Source: an uncultured Actinomycetes bacterium
GTDB lineage: Bacteria; Actinomycetota; Actinomycetes; S36-B12
Assembly: GCA_937902285.1 (NCBI GenBank)
Contig: CALGTB010000044.1
Coordinates: forward strand, 1 to 17,236
Length of the DNA: 17,236 nt
Direction of reading: 5' to 3'
Shown piece after piece: positions 1-6,865 of the stretch. The notes under the pieces were generated by a model. The model saw nothing but the letters and a program-made list of their open reading frames with translations, had not been told where the DNA came from and ran no database searches. The position numbers and the translations under genes were made by a program. Each line of letters starts with the position of its first letter. Position 1 is the first letter of the stretch.

Positions 1-2
1 GG

Positions 3-110
3 CCGCAGGACGTGATCGGGCTGCATTTCTTCAGCCCCGCGCATGTCATGAAGCTGCTGGAAATCGTTGTCGCCGACCAGACCGCGCCCGAGGTGGTGGC
101 GACCGGCTTC
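3..110 (+). pseudogene. Fragment of 3-hydroxyacyl-CoA dehydrogenase (FadB-like), foreign to the TypA frame
   Basis: Codons 1-36 of the edge frame read [20 protein letters not shown] and onward to VVATGFALA. This is the conserved end of the NAD-binding domain of the 3-hydroxyacyl-CoA dehydrogenase part of fatty-oxidation multienzymes (beta-oxidation), with the hallmark HFFSP and MKLLEIV. It cannot be part of TypA. It uses CAT, GAA and GTT codons, which the neighbouring genes largely avoid, and this hints at a different source genome, possibly proteobacterial (inference). The join to TypA lies between about 99 and 122, where both families can encode ATxFALA. Only a fragment is present, with no catalytic domain end and no stop of its own. 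Confidence 0.75.
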
Positions 111-437
111 GCGCTGGCCAACCTCCAGGACCGCGGCACGATGTTCGTCGGGCCCGGCACCGATGTGTACGAGGGCATGATCGTGGGCGAGAACAGCCGC
201 TCCGACGACATGGACGTGAACCCGACCAAGGAGAAGAAGCTCACCAACATGAGGCAGTCGTCCGGCGACATCCTCGTGCCGCTGATCCCCCACAAGCAGC
301 TGTCGCTCGAGCAGGCCCTGGAGTTCTGCCGCGAGGACGAGTGCGTCGAGGTGACTCCCGGCGCGGTGCGCATCCGCAAGGTGATTCTCTCGATGACCGA
401 CCGCGTTCGCGCCGGACGGGGCAAGAACAAGTCCTGA
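3..437 (+). CDS. typA: TypA/BipA translational GTPase, C-terminal part only, fused in frame to a foreign 5' piece
   Basis: From about base 108 the frame encodes the end of TypA/BipA, a ribosome-binding GTPase of the EF-G type used in ribosome assembly and stress adaptation. The recognisable family segments are [31 protein letters not shown] and the lysine-rich end RAGRGKNKS. Only about 110 of the roughly 600-640 residues usual for the family are present; the GTPase domain is missing. The frame is open to the left window edge, so the GTG at 12 is not a real start. The first ~35 codons do not belong to TypA (see the separate entry), so the annotated protein is a chimera. The TGA stop is at 435-437. 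TypA identity of the 3' part is secure; the fused product is probably not a real protein. Confidence 0.85.
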   Translation, partial: PQDVIGLHFFSPAHVMKLLEIVVADQTAPEVVATGFALANLQDRGTMFVGPGTDVYEGMIVGENSRSDDMDVNPTKEKKLTNMRQSSGDILVPLIPHKQLSLEQALEFCREDECVEVTPGAVRIRKVILSMTDRVRAGRGKNKS

Positions 438-477
438 TGCAGGACGATCTCCTGTCTGCGGGCTGCCGCGTGGCTCT

Positions 478-496
478 GTGACCTTGTGAAGGTCAC
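478..496. promoter_or_regulatory. Perfect palindrome, possible operator or weak typA terminator
   Basis: GTGACCTT (478-485) and AAGGTCAC (489-496) form a perfect 8-bp inverted repeat around a 3-base GTG centre. It begins 41 bases after the typA stop and about 40 bases upstream of the candidate -35 of the transporter operon. The position suits an upstream operator. A short terminator hairpin is the alternative, but a 3-base loop and the absence of a T-run make it a poor one. Confidence 0.4.
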
Positions 497-534
497 GATT
501 TGGGAACGTATGTCCCGATCAGAGGCTCCCGTAG

Positions 535-562
535 TTACCGGCGCGTAAACGTGTCGTAATCT
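535..562 (+). promoter_or_regulatory. Candidate promoter of the peptide-transporter operon
   Basis: TTACCG (535-540) and TAATCT (557-562) are separated by 16 bases and resemble a sigma-70-type -35/-10 pair; the -10 fits the actinobacterial TANNNT form. A second -10-like TAGCCT lies at 571-576. Transcription from the first would start near 569 and leave a leader of about 112 bases before the GTG start at 682. The call rests on motif inspection only. Confidence 0.35.
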
Positions 563-574
563 CAGGCGGCTAGC

Positions 575-618
575 CTCCATGAGGCAAGCACACCAAGGTC
601 AGGCCGTGCTCATGGGAG
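575..618 (+). promoter_or_regulatory. Possible leader hairpin upstream of dppC
   Basis: CTCCATGAG (575-583) can pair with CTCATGGGAG (609-618) with a single bulged G. The perfect core is CCATGAG with CTCATGG. The hairpin would sit at the very 5' end of the transcript if transcription starts near 569, about 50 bases before the Shine-Dalgarno. It matches no riboswitch class I know. Confidence 0.3.
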
Positions 619-681
619 TGCGGCTGAAGGAATGCGTCCACAGGCGGCAGGTGCCGCACCGAGCGGAAGGGGAGCGAACAC

Positions 682-1668
682 GTGAGCACAGTCACGGAGC
701 CCGTCGTCCCGCCCGTCGTGGACGAGCCCGTGACCGGGATGTCGCTGCGAGCTCTCGCCTGGCGCCGCCTGCGCCGCGACCGCGGTGCCATGTTCGCGAT
801 GTACCTGCTCATCTTCATCTTCCTCACGGCCATCTTCACCCCGCTGATCGTCAGCCTCCTCGGCCTCGACCCCTATGCGTTCGACGGCACGGCCCTCGAC
901 CCGTCCCAGGGATCACTGCCGGCCGGCCCCTGGGGCGGCGCATCGCTCGACCACCCCCTCGGCGTCGAGCCGCTCACCGGCCGCGACCTGCTGGCCCGCC
1001 TCCTCTACGGCGCCCGGGTCTCGCTGTTCATCGCGCTCACCTCGGTCGTGATCATCGCCGTCATCGGGACCACCATCGGCATCGTGGCCGGCTACAAGGG
1101 CGGCTGGCTCGACACGATCATCGGGCGCTCGACCGACCTGCTCCTCGCCTTCCCGTTCTTCCTCATGCTCATCGCGCTGAGCCCCGTGCTCACGCAGCGT
1201 CTCGAGGCGGCCGGGCTCAGCCCCGAGGCGGCGCGCATCGGCTACCTCATCCTCGTGTTCGCCTTCTTCGGGTGGCCCTACCTCGCCCGCCTCATCCGCG
1301 GGCAGGTGCTGAGCCTTCGAGAACGAGAGTTCGTCGAGGCCGCCGTCGCGAGCGGTGCACCGACGAGACGCATCCTGTTCAAGGAGATGCTGCCCAACCT
1401 GTGGGCGCCGATCATCGTCTACGTCACGATCTCCATGCCGACGCTGATCGCCGCCGAGGCCGTCCTGTCCTACCTCGGCGTCGGCATCATCGAGCCCACC
1501 CCGTCCTGGGGCAAGATGCTCGCCGACTCGGTGCGCTACTTCGCCGTGGTCCCCACGTACCTGTTCATCCCCGGCACGGCTCTCTTCATCGTCGTTTACG
1601 CGTTCAACGTGTTCGGCGATGCCGTGCGCGACGCGCTCGATCCCCGCACCGGCCGGGGCACGCGATGA
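682..1668 (+). CDS. dppC: Peptide ABC transporter permease, DppC/OppC type
   Basis: This is one of two inner-membrane permeases of a peptide-uptake ABC importer. The 328-residue protein has a cytoplasmic N-terminus of about 35 residues and about six hydrophobic segments (near 36-60, 114-138, 153-170, 186-206, 243-265 and 293-313). The [20 protein letters not shown] segment (93-112) is typical of DppC. The cytoplasmic EAA loop that docks on the ATPases is [19 protein letters not shown] (217-235), followed by MLPN. The GTG start at 682 is supported by AAGGGGAG (667-674) seven bases upstream. It is the first gene of the cluster, whereas in many dpp/opp operons the binding protein or the B permease comes first. 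The transport class is sure; dipeptide versus oligopeptide specificity is not. Confidence 0.9.
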   Translation: MSTVTEPVVPPVVDEPVTGMSLRALAWRRLRRDRGAMFAMYLLIFIFLTAIFTPLIVSLLGLDPYAFDGTALDPSQGSLPAGPWGGASLDHPLGVEPLTGRDLLARLLYGARVSLFIALTSVVIIAVIGTTIGIVAGYKGGWLDTIIGRSTDLLLAFPFFLMLIALSPVLTQRLEAAGLSPEAARIGYLILVFAFFGWPYLARLIRGQVLSLREREFVEAAVASGAPTRRILFKEMLPNLWAPIIVYVTISMPTLIAAEAVLSYLGVGIIEPTPSWGKMLADSVRYFAVVPTYLFIPGTALFIVVYAFNVFGDAVRDALDPRTGRGTR

Positions 1669-1727
1669 GGCTGAACGCGACGGAGTCTCATCGCACCATC
1701 ACAGTCTTCCCGCCAACAAGGACGGGA

Positions 1728-1749
1728 GTCCGATCAACCTGATCGGGAC
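1728..1749 (+). promoter_or_regulatory. Inverted repeat between dppC and the binding-protein gene
   Basis: CCGATCA (1730-1736) and TGATCGG (1740-1746) form a perfect 7-bp repeat around ACC. Flanking GT/AC pairs can extend it if one G bulges out. It lies in the 121-base gap between dppC and the lipoprotein gene, about 40 bases before the start codon. It could be an operator for a second promoter, or a processing or attenuation hairpin that separates permease from binding-protein expression. There is no T-tract. Confidence 0.3.
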
Positions 1750-1789
1750 AGGGTCGTGACAACACGCGATCCTTGATAAGGAGGAACTC

Positions 1790-3541
1790 ATGGGTTCGGC
1801 TATCAAGAACGGCCTGCGGCTCGCCGCGGTGGCGTCAGCAGGCGCCCTGCTGCTCGCGGCCTGTGGCAGCAGCAGCAGCAGTGACAGCAGCAGTGCGGCC
1901 GCTGAGGGCAGCGGCGAGGGACAGCCGGGCGGCACCATCAACGTGCTGACGCTCGAGGAGCAGTTCCTCCACGTTGACCCCCAGCGCATCTACACCGGCG
2001 TCGACATCGCCTTCTTCAACGGGTACACCACCCGTACCCTCACCGCCTACAAGATGGCTCCGGGCGCCGAGGGCGTCACCATCGTCCCCGACATGGCGAC
2101 CGACCTGGGCACGGCCTCGAATGACGCCAAGACCTGGGCCTTCACCATCCGCGACGGCGTCACCTTCGAGGACGGCACGGCCGTGGGCTGCTCCGACGTC
2201 AAGTACGGCGTCTCGCGCACCTTCGCCACCGACGTCATCACCGACGGCCCGACCTACGCGATCTCGCTGCTCGACATCCCCAAGGCCGAGGACGGCTCGT
2301 CCGTCTACAAGGGCCCGTATGTCACCGAGGGCAACGACGTCGCAGCGTTCGACAAGGCTGTGACCTGCTCGGACGACAACAAGACCATCACGTTCAACCT
2401 CTCCCGCCCCGCGGGTGACTTCAACTACACCACCACCCTGACCGCGTTCTCGCCGGTTCCCCAGGCAGCTGACACGGGTGAGGGCTACGACGACGCCGTC
2501 GTCTCGAGCGGCCCCTACAAGATCTCCGAGTACACCAAGGGCCAGAAGATGGTCCTCGTGCGCAACGACAAGTGGTCCAAGGCGTCCGACGACTACCGCC
2601 CGGCCTACCCGGACTCGATCGTCGTCAACTTCGCCATCGACCCCGCGGCGATCGACCAGCGTCTCATCGCTGACGCTGCCGAGGACCAGACGGTCGTGAC
2701 GCTCGCGGGCATGCAGCCCGAGAACCTCGCCACCGTGTTCGGCGCTGAGGACCCGCGGTTCACCGACCGCTCGGTCAACGGCTACGACCCCTACGTGCGC
2801 TACCTCGCCATCAACAGCGAGAAGGTGCCGAACCAGAAGCAGCGCCAGGCCATCGCCGTGGCTCTGAACCGCGCCGAGCTCATCACCATCGCCGGTGGCG
2901 ACTTCGCCGGTGACATCGGCGACGGCGTCGTCAAGCCGAACCTCGCGACCGACTACGCGCCCTCGGGCATGTGGACGGACATGTTCGGTGCGGCCGTTCC
3001 CGACGCCGGTGACCCTGAGCTCGCCAAGAAGCTCATCGCCGAGTCCGGTGAGCCGATGGTCGACCTCACCTACCAGTTCCCGATCTCGCCCACCAACGAG
3101 AAGGCCGCTGCCTCGATCAAGGGGTCGCTGGAGAAGGCTGGCATGAAGGTCACCCTCGAGGGCATCGAGGCCGGTCAGTACTACGGCGTCGTCCTCGATC
3201 CGGCCCAGGAGAAGGAGATCGTCTCCGCAGGCTGGGGCCCGGACTGGCAGAACGCATCCACCGTCATCCCCGAGCTCTTCGGTGCCAACGGCGGATTCAA
3301 CCTGTCCCGCGTCAACGACCCGGCCTACGAGGCCGAGGTCCAGGCTGCCCTTGCCATGACCGATCGTGCGGCTCAGGCAGAGGCGTGGAAGGCACTGAAC
3401 AAGAAGGCCATGGAGCAGGCGTGGGTCGTCCCGACCCGCTTCGGCAAGATCCAGTACCTCTGGGGATCCAAGGTCGGCAACGGCTACCTCTGGGATGCCT
3501 ACGGCTCCTTCGCGTTCGGCGACCTGTTCGTCAAGAGCTAG
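1790..3541 (+). CDS. Peptide ABC transporter substrate-binding lipoprotein (SBP family 5)
   Basis: This is the extracellular receptor that captures peptides and delivers them to the DppBC channel. The 583-residue protein starts with a lipoprotein signal: basic KNGLR, a hydrophobic stretch and the lipobox LAAC, with the lipidated cysteine at residue 25. A Ser-rich linker follows (26-35), encoded largely by AGC repeats. The family 5 pattern is seen in ATDLGTASNDAKTWAFTIRD (103-122), GVTFEDGTAV and SSGPYKISEY (239-248). Cys134 and Cys193 could form a disulfide. The ATG at 1790 has a full-strength TAAGGAGG (1777-1784) five bases upstream, consistent with high demand for the binding protein. Symbol dppA/oppA would be a guess, because ligand size cannot be read from sequence. 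Confidence 0.9.
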   Translation: MGSAIKNGLRLAAVASAGALLLAACGSSSSSDSSSAAAEGSGEGQPGGTINVLTLEEQFLHVDPQRIYTGVDIAFFNGYTTRTLTAYKMAPGAEGVTIVPDMATDLGTASNDAKTWAFTIRDGVTFEDGTAVGCSDVKYGVSRTFATDVITDGPTYAISLLDIPKAEDGSSVYKGPYVTEGNDVAAFDKAVTCSDDNKTITFNLSRPAGDFNYTTTLTAFSPVPQAADTGEGYDDAVVSSGPYKISEYTKGQKMVLVRNDKWSKASDDYRPAYPDSIVVNFAIDPAAIDQRLIADAAEDQTVVTLAGMQPENLATVFGAEDPRFTDRSVNGYDPYVRYLAINSEKVPNQKQRQAIAVALNRAELITIAGGDFAGDIGDGVVKPNLATDYAPSGMWTDMFGAAVPDAGDPELAKKLIAESGEPMVDLTYQFPISPTNEKAAASIKGSLEKAGMKVTLEGIEAGQYYGVVLDPAQEKEIVSAGWGPDWQNASTVIPELFGANGGFNLSRVNDPAYEAEVQAALAMTDRAAQAEAWKALNKKAMEQAWVVPTRFGKIQYLWGSKVGNGYLWDAYGSFAFGDLFVKS

Positions 3542-3552
3542 TCGATCGTGCC

Positions 3553-3591
3553 GTGGTGGCTCCGGGGACTTCTGGTCCCCGGAGCCACCGC
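3553..3591 (+). terminator. Long perfect hairpin after the binding-protein gene
   Basis: GGTGGCTCCGGGGAC (3555-3569) and GTCCCCGGAGCCACC (3575-3589) pair perfectly over 15 bp around the loop TTCTG. A T-G wobble and one more G-C pair extend the stem to 3553-3591. No T-run follows. It begins 12 bases after the stop codon. Because dppB follows in the same direction, it is more likely a partial terminator or an mRNA-stabilising hairpin that keeps binding-protein message in excess than a full stop. That role is inferred from similar hairpins after other binding-protein genes. Confidence 0.65.
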
Positions 3592-3648
3592 TTCACGTGA
3601 GTTGCTGGCAGAGTTCGACGACATCCACTCAGACAAGGGGCAAGTGAC

Positions 3649-4638
3649 GTGACCGCGTACGTGATCAGGCGAGTCCTGACCGGGATCCTCATCCTGGTGC
3701 TGCTCAGCATGCTCACGTTCATCCTGTTCAACGCCCTGCCCGCCGACCCCGCGGCACTGACCTGCGGCAAGTCGTGCAACCCCCAGACGATCGAGGCCAA
3801 CCGCGAGCGCCTGGGCCTCGACATGCCGCTCTACATGCAGTACATCGAGTTCGTGAAGGGCATCTTCTTCGGGCGCACCTACGGCTCAGGCAGTGCCACC
3901 TTCGAGTGCAGTGCCCCCTGCCTGGGCTACTCGTTCCGCCGCGGCGAGGAGGTGACGCCCCTCATCCTCGGCGTCCTCCCGGTCACCATCTACCTGGCCG
4001 TGGGCGCCTTCATCCTCTGGATCGTGACCGGCGTCCTGCTGGGCATCTACGCGGCCCTGCGCCGCGGCCGCTGGCAGGAGCGCGCGACGATGGGCGCGGC
4101 GCTGGTCGGCTACTCGTTCCCCTCCTTCTTCATCGGCCTGCTCCTGCTGTTCTTCATCGTCATCAAGTGGCAGCTGCTGCCGTATCCCAGCTACGTCCCA
4201 CCGCAGACGGATCCCCTGCAGTTCTTCCAGACGATGATCCTTCCGTGGATCACGCTCGCTCTGGTCTTCGCTGCCTTCTACATCCGCCTCACGCGCAACC
4301 AGATGCTCGAGACCCTCGGCGAGGACTACATCCGCACGGCCCGCGCCAAGGGGCTTCCGGAGCGCACGGTCATCCGCAAGCACGCCCTCCGCGCCGGGCT
4401 CACGCCCATCGTGACCGCGGCAGGCCTCGACCTCGCCGGCCTGCTGGGCGGCGCCATCATCGTCGAGAGCGTGTTCACCCTGCCGGGCCTCGGGCGCCTG
4501 GCGATCAACTCGGTGCTCGACGCCGACCTCCCGGTGATCACGGCGACCGTCCTCGTGGCCGGCTTCTTCATCGTCGTGGCCAATATCATCGTCGACCTCC
4601 TGTACGCCGTCATCGACCCGCGGGTGAGGCTCTCATGA
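3649..4638 (+). CDS. dppB: Peptide ABC transporter permease, DppB/OppB type
   Basis: This is the second membrane permease of the importer. The 329-residue protein begins with the DppB hallmark of a first membrane helix from residue 10 to 30, followed by the ALPADPAAL segment and RLGLDMPLYMQY (54-65). Further helices lie near 105-135, 146-172, 196-213, 255-275 and 297-320. The ATPase-docking EAA loop is EDYIRTARAKGLPERTVIRK (225-244), followed by the ESVFTLPGLGRL signature (273-284). The first extracytoplasmic loop carries two CxxxC pairs (Cys39/43 and Cys87/91), which is unusual. The GTG at 3649 has AAGGGG eight bases upstream. Its stop overlaps the dppD start in ATGA (4635-4638). Confidence 0.9.
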   Translation: MTAYVIRRVLTGILILVLLSMLTFILFNALPADPAALTCGKSCNPQTIEANRERLGLDMPLYMQYIEFVKGIFFGRTYGSGSATFECSAPCLGYSFRRGEEVTPLILGVLPVTIYLAVGAFILWIVTGVLLGIYAALRRGRWQERATMGAALVGYSFPSFFIGLLLLFFIVIKWQLLPYPSYVPPQTDPLQFFQTMILPWITLALVFAAFYIRLTRNQMLETLGEDYIRTARAKGLPERTVIRKHALRAGLTPIVTAAGLDLAGLLGGAIIVESVFTLPGLGRLAINSVLDADLPVITATVLVAGFFIVVANIIVDLLYAVIDPRVRLS

Positions 4639-5678
4639 CCGACGCCTTCGTGCGCGTGGACGACCTGCGCGTGAGCTTCCCGACCGAGGACGGCATCGTC
4701 CGTGCCGTCGACGGCGTGACCTTCAGCGTCGAGCGCGGCAAGACCCTGGCCATCGTGGGGGAGTCGGGCTCCGGCAAGAGCGTCACCTCGCAGGCCCTCA
4801 TGGGCCTGGTCAACCGGCGCACCGCCACGATCGAGGGCCGCGCGTGGGTCGGCGACAACGAGCTCATCGCCGCGAGCGACGACGAGCTTCGCAAGCTGCG
4901 CGGCAGCGTCGTCTCCATGATCTTCCAGGACCCGTTCGCCTCGCTTCATCCGTTCTACCGGATCGGCAACCAGCTCGTCGAGGCGGTGCTCGTCCACCAG
5001 GACGTGTCGAAGTCTGAGGCGCGCGCGCAGGCCCTCGACATGCTCCAGCGTGTGGGCATCCCCAATGCCGAGCGCCGCATCGACGACTACCCCCATCAGC
5101 TCTCCGGCGGCATGCGGCAGCGCGTCATGATCGCGATGGCACTCATCAACGGTCCGTCGCTGCTCATCGCCGACGAGCCCACGACCGCCCTCGACGTCAC
5201 CGTCCAGGCGCAGATCATGGAGCTGCTTGCTGAGCTTCAGGTGCAGTACAACACCGCGATCATCCTCATCACCCACGACCTCGGCGTCGTGGCCGATGTG
5301 GCTGACGAGGTCGCCGTCATGTACGCCGGGCGCCTGGTGGAGCGAGGCACCCTCGAAGACATCTTCTACGACCCGCAGATGCCCTACACGGTGGGCCTGC
5401 TGTCGTCGGTGCCGCGACTGGACGACGTCAGCGCCCGGCTCACGCCCATCGGCGGCCAGCCGCCGTCCCTCATCAACCTTCCCAGCGGGTGCGTGTTCGA
5501 ACCCCGCTGCGGGGCGCGGTCGTGGCTGGGCGACGATCGGTGCTCGACCGTGCGCCCCGAGCTCCTCGACATCTCCTCGACGCACTCGGTGCGGTGTCAC
5601 CTCTCCGACGCCGACCGCAAGCGCTTCGCCGCCGAGTCGCTGGCCGCGGTGTCCGGCAAGAAGGATGGATCCTCATGA
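4635..5678 (+). CDS. dppD: Peptide ABC transporter ATP-binding protein, DppD/OppD type
   Basis: This is the first of two ATPases that power peptide import. The 347-residue protein has Walker A GESGSGKS (42-49), Q-loop Gln98 in FQDP, the ABC signature LSGGM (156-160), Walker B LLIADE (176-181) and the switch His214. The oligopeptide-type C-terminal region follows, with [11 protein letters not shown]. Cys286, Cys292, Cys303 and Cys321 match the four-cysteine pattern that binds a [4Fe-4S] cluster in structurally studied Dpp/Opp ATPases. The ATG at 4635 overlaps the dppB stop by four bases (ATGA), which implies translational coupling. The frame stays open far upstream inside dppB, but the domain starts at [13 protein letters not shown], so the short start is right. 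Confidence 0.92.
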   Translation: MTDAFVRVDDLRVSFPTEDGIVRAVDGVTFSVERGKTLAIVGESGSGKSVTSQALMGLVNRRTATIEGRAWVGDNELIAASDDELRKLRGSVVSMIFQDPFASLHPFYRIGNQLVEAVLVHQDVSKSEARAQALDMLQRVGIPNAERRIDDYPHQLSGGMRQRVMIAMALINGPSLLIADEPTTALDVTVQAQIMELLAELQVQYNTAIILITHDLGVVADVADEVAVMYAGRLVERGTLEDIFYDPQMPYTVGLLSSVPRLDDVSARLTPIGGQPPSLINLPSGCVFEPRCGARSWLGDDRCSTVRPELLDISSTHSVRCHLSDADRKRFAAESLAAVSGKKDGSS

Positions 5679-6832
5679 CCGCCGAGCCGATCCTCAGCGC
5701 CGACGCCCTCGTCAAGCACTTCCCCATCACCAAGGGCGCGATCCGCAAGAAGACCATCGGCACCGTGAACGCCGTCAACGGCATCTCGATCGGTGTCGCA
5801 CCGGGAGAGACGCTCGGCCTGGTCGGCGAGTCCGGCTGCGGCAAGTCGACGGCCGGGCGCACCCTGCTCAAGCTGCTCGAGCCCACGGCCGGCAACGTCT
5901 GGTACGACGGCCGCGACATCACCGGGCTGACCAAGCGCGAGATGGTGCCGCTGCGCCGCGAGCTGCAGATGATCTTCCAGGACCCCTACTCGTCCCTCAA
6001 TCCCCGGCACACCGTCGGCTCGATCATCTCCGCCCCCTACGAGGTGCAGAAGATCGATCCGCCCGGAGGCGTCAAGCGGGCCGTGCAGGAGACGATGGAG
6101 CGGGTCGGCCTCAACCCCGAGCACTACAACCGCTACCCCAACGAGTTCTCCGGTGGCCAGCGCCAGCGCATCGGGATCGCCCGAGCCGTGACCCTCCGGC
6201 CGAAGGTCGTCGTCTGCGACGAGCCGGTGTCGGCGCTCGACGTCTCGATCCAGGCGCAGGTCATCAACCTGCTGCAGGACCTGCAGGACGAGTTCGGGAT
6301 CGCCTACGTCTTCGTGGCGCACGACCTGTCGGTCGTGCGGCAGATGTCGCACCGCGTGGCCGTGATGTACCTCGGCAGCATCGTCGAGATCACCGACCGC
6401 GACTCGCTGTACGCCAAGCCGCTGCACCCGTACACGCACGCACTCATGTCCGCGGTGCCCGTGCCGGATCCGCGCGTGGAGGCGACCCGCGAGCGCATCG
6501 TCCTGCAGGGCGACCTGCCCAGCCCGATCAACCTCCCCTCCGGATGCGTGTTCCACACCCGCTGCTTCCGTGCGCAGGACCGCTGCCGCATGGAGGTCCC
6601 GCTCCTGCTCGAGTACTCGCCCGGCCATCAGGTGGCGTGCCACTACCCCGTCACCGAGAGCCTGGGCTCCGAGCTCATCGTCGGGCCGGACTCGGGCCTG
6701 GTGGAGCTGCAGGCTCCGATGGTGCAGCCGCCCAGCGAGGTCATCGCGGACATGGAGTCCGCCGGCTCGTCGCGTCCCGAGGGCGTCGACTACGCCGGGG
6801 ACCCCAACACCTTCCGTGAAGGCGACTGGTAG
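5675..6832 (+). CDS. dppF: Peptide ABC transporter ATP-binding protein, DppF/OppF type
   Basis: This is the second ATPase, pairing with DppD. The 385-residue protein has Walker A GESGCGKS (51-58), Gln102 in FQDPY, signature FSGGQ (158-162), Walker B VVVCDE (178-183), His216, and the C-terminal cysteines 291, 297, 304 and 322 for a probable [4Fe-4S] cluster. The stretch of roughly 55 residues after about 330 (GSELIVGPDSG to REGDW) goes beyond the usual DppF end and has no domain I recognise. The ATG at 5675 overlaps the dppD stop in ATGA (5675-5678). An upstream GTG in the same frame lies deep in dppD and is rejected. This is the last gene of the operon, 33 bases from the convergent S9 peptidase gene. 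Confidence 0.92.
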   Translation: MTAEPILSADALVKHFPITKGAIRKKTIGTVNAVNGISIGVAPGETLGLVGESGCGKSTAGRTLLKLLEPTAGNVWYDGRDITGLTKREMVPLRRELQMIFQDPYSSLNPRHTVGSIISAPYEVQKIDPPGGVKRAVQETMERVGLNPEHYNRYPNEFSGGQRQRIGIARAVTLRPKVVVCDEPVSALDVSIQAQVINLLQDLQDEFGIAYVFVAHDLSVVRQMSHRVAVMYLGSIVEITDRDSLYAKPLHPYTHALMSAVPVPDPRVEATRERIVLQGDLPSPINLPSGCVFHTRCFRAQDRCRMEVPLLLEYSPGHQVACHYPVTESLGSELIVGPDSGLVELQAPMVQPPSEVIADMESAGSSRPEGVDYAGDPNTFREGDW

Positions 6833-6841
6833 GAGTCCCCA

Positions 6842-6861
6842 GCCGTCCCTCGTGAGGCGGC
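6842..6861. terminator. Weak hairpin between convergent dppF and peptidase genes
   Basis: GCCG plus CCT can pair with AGG plus CGGC around CGTG, with a two-base bulge. The whole intergenic gap is only 33 bases, so this is the only place for a bidirectional terminator. There is no T-tract and the stem is imperfect, so the assignment is weak. Confidence 0.3.
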
Positions 6862-6865
6862 CAGG

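Noticed and set aside
644..657. GCGGCA-GG-TGCCGC inverted repeat near the dppC ribosome-binding site
   Set aside because: A two-base loop is too small for a stable hairpin and six-base arms of G and C are expected by chance here.
3774..4634. Long open frame continuous with dppD on its 5' side
   Set aside because: It overlaps dppB, encodes a Pro/Arg/His-rich sequence typical of an out-of-phase reading of GC-rich DNA, and the ABC domain starts cleanly at 4635.
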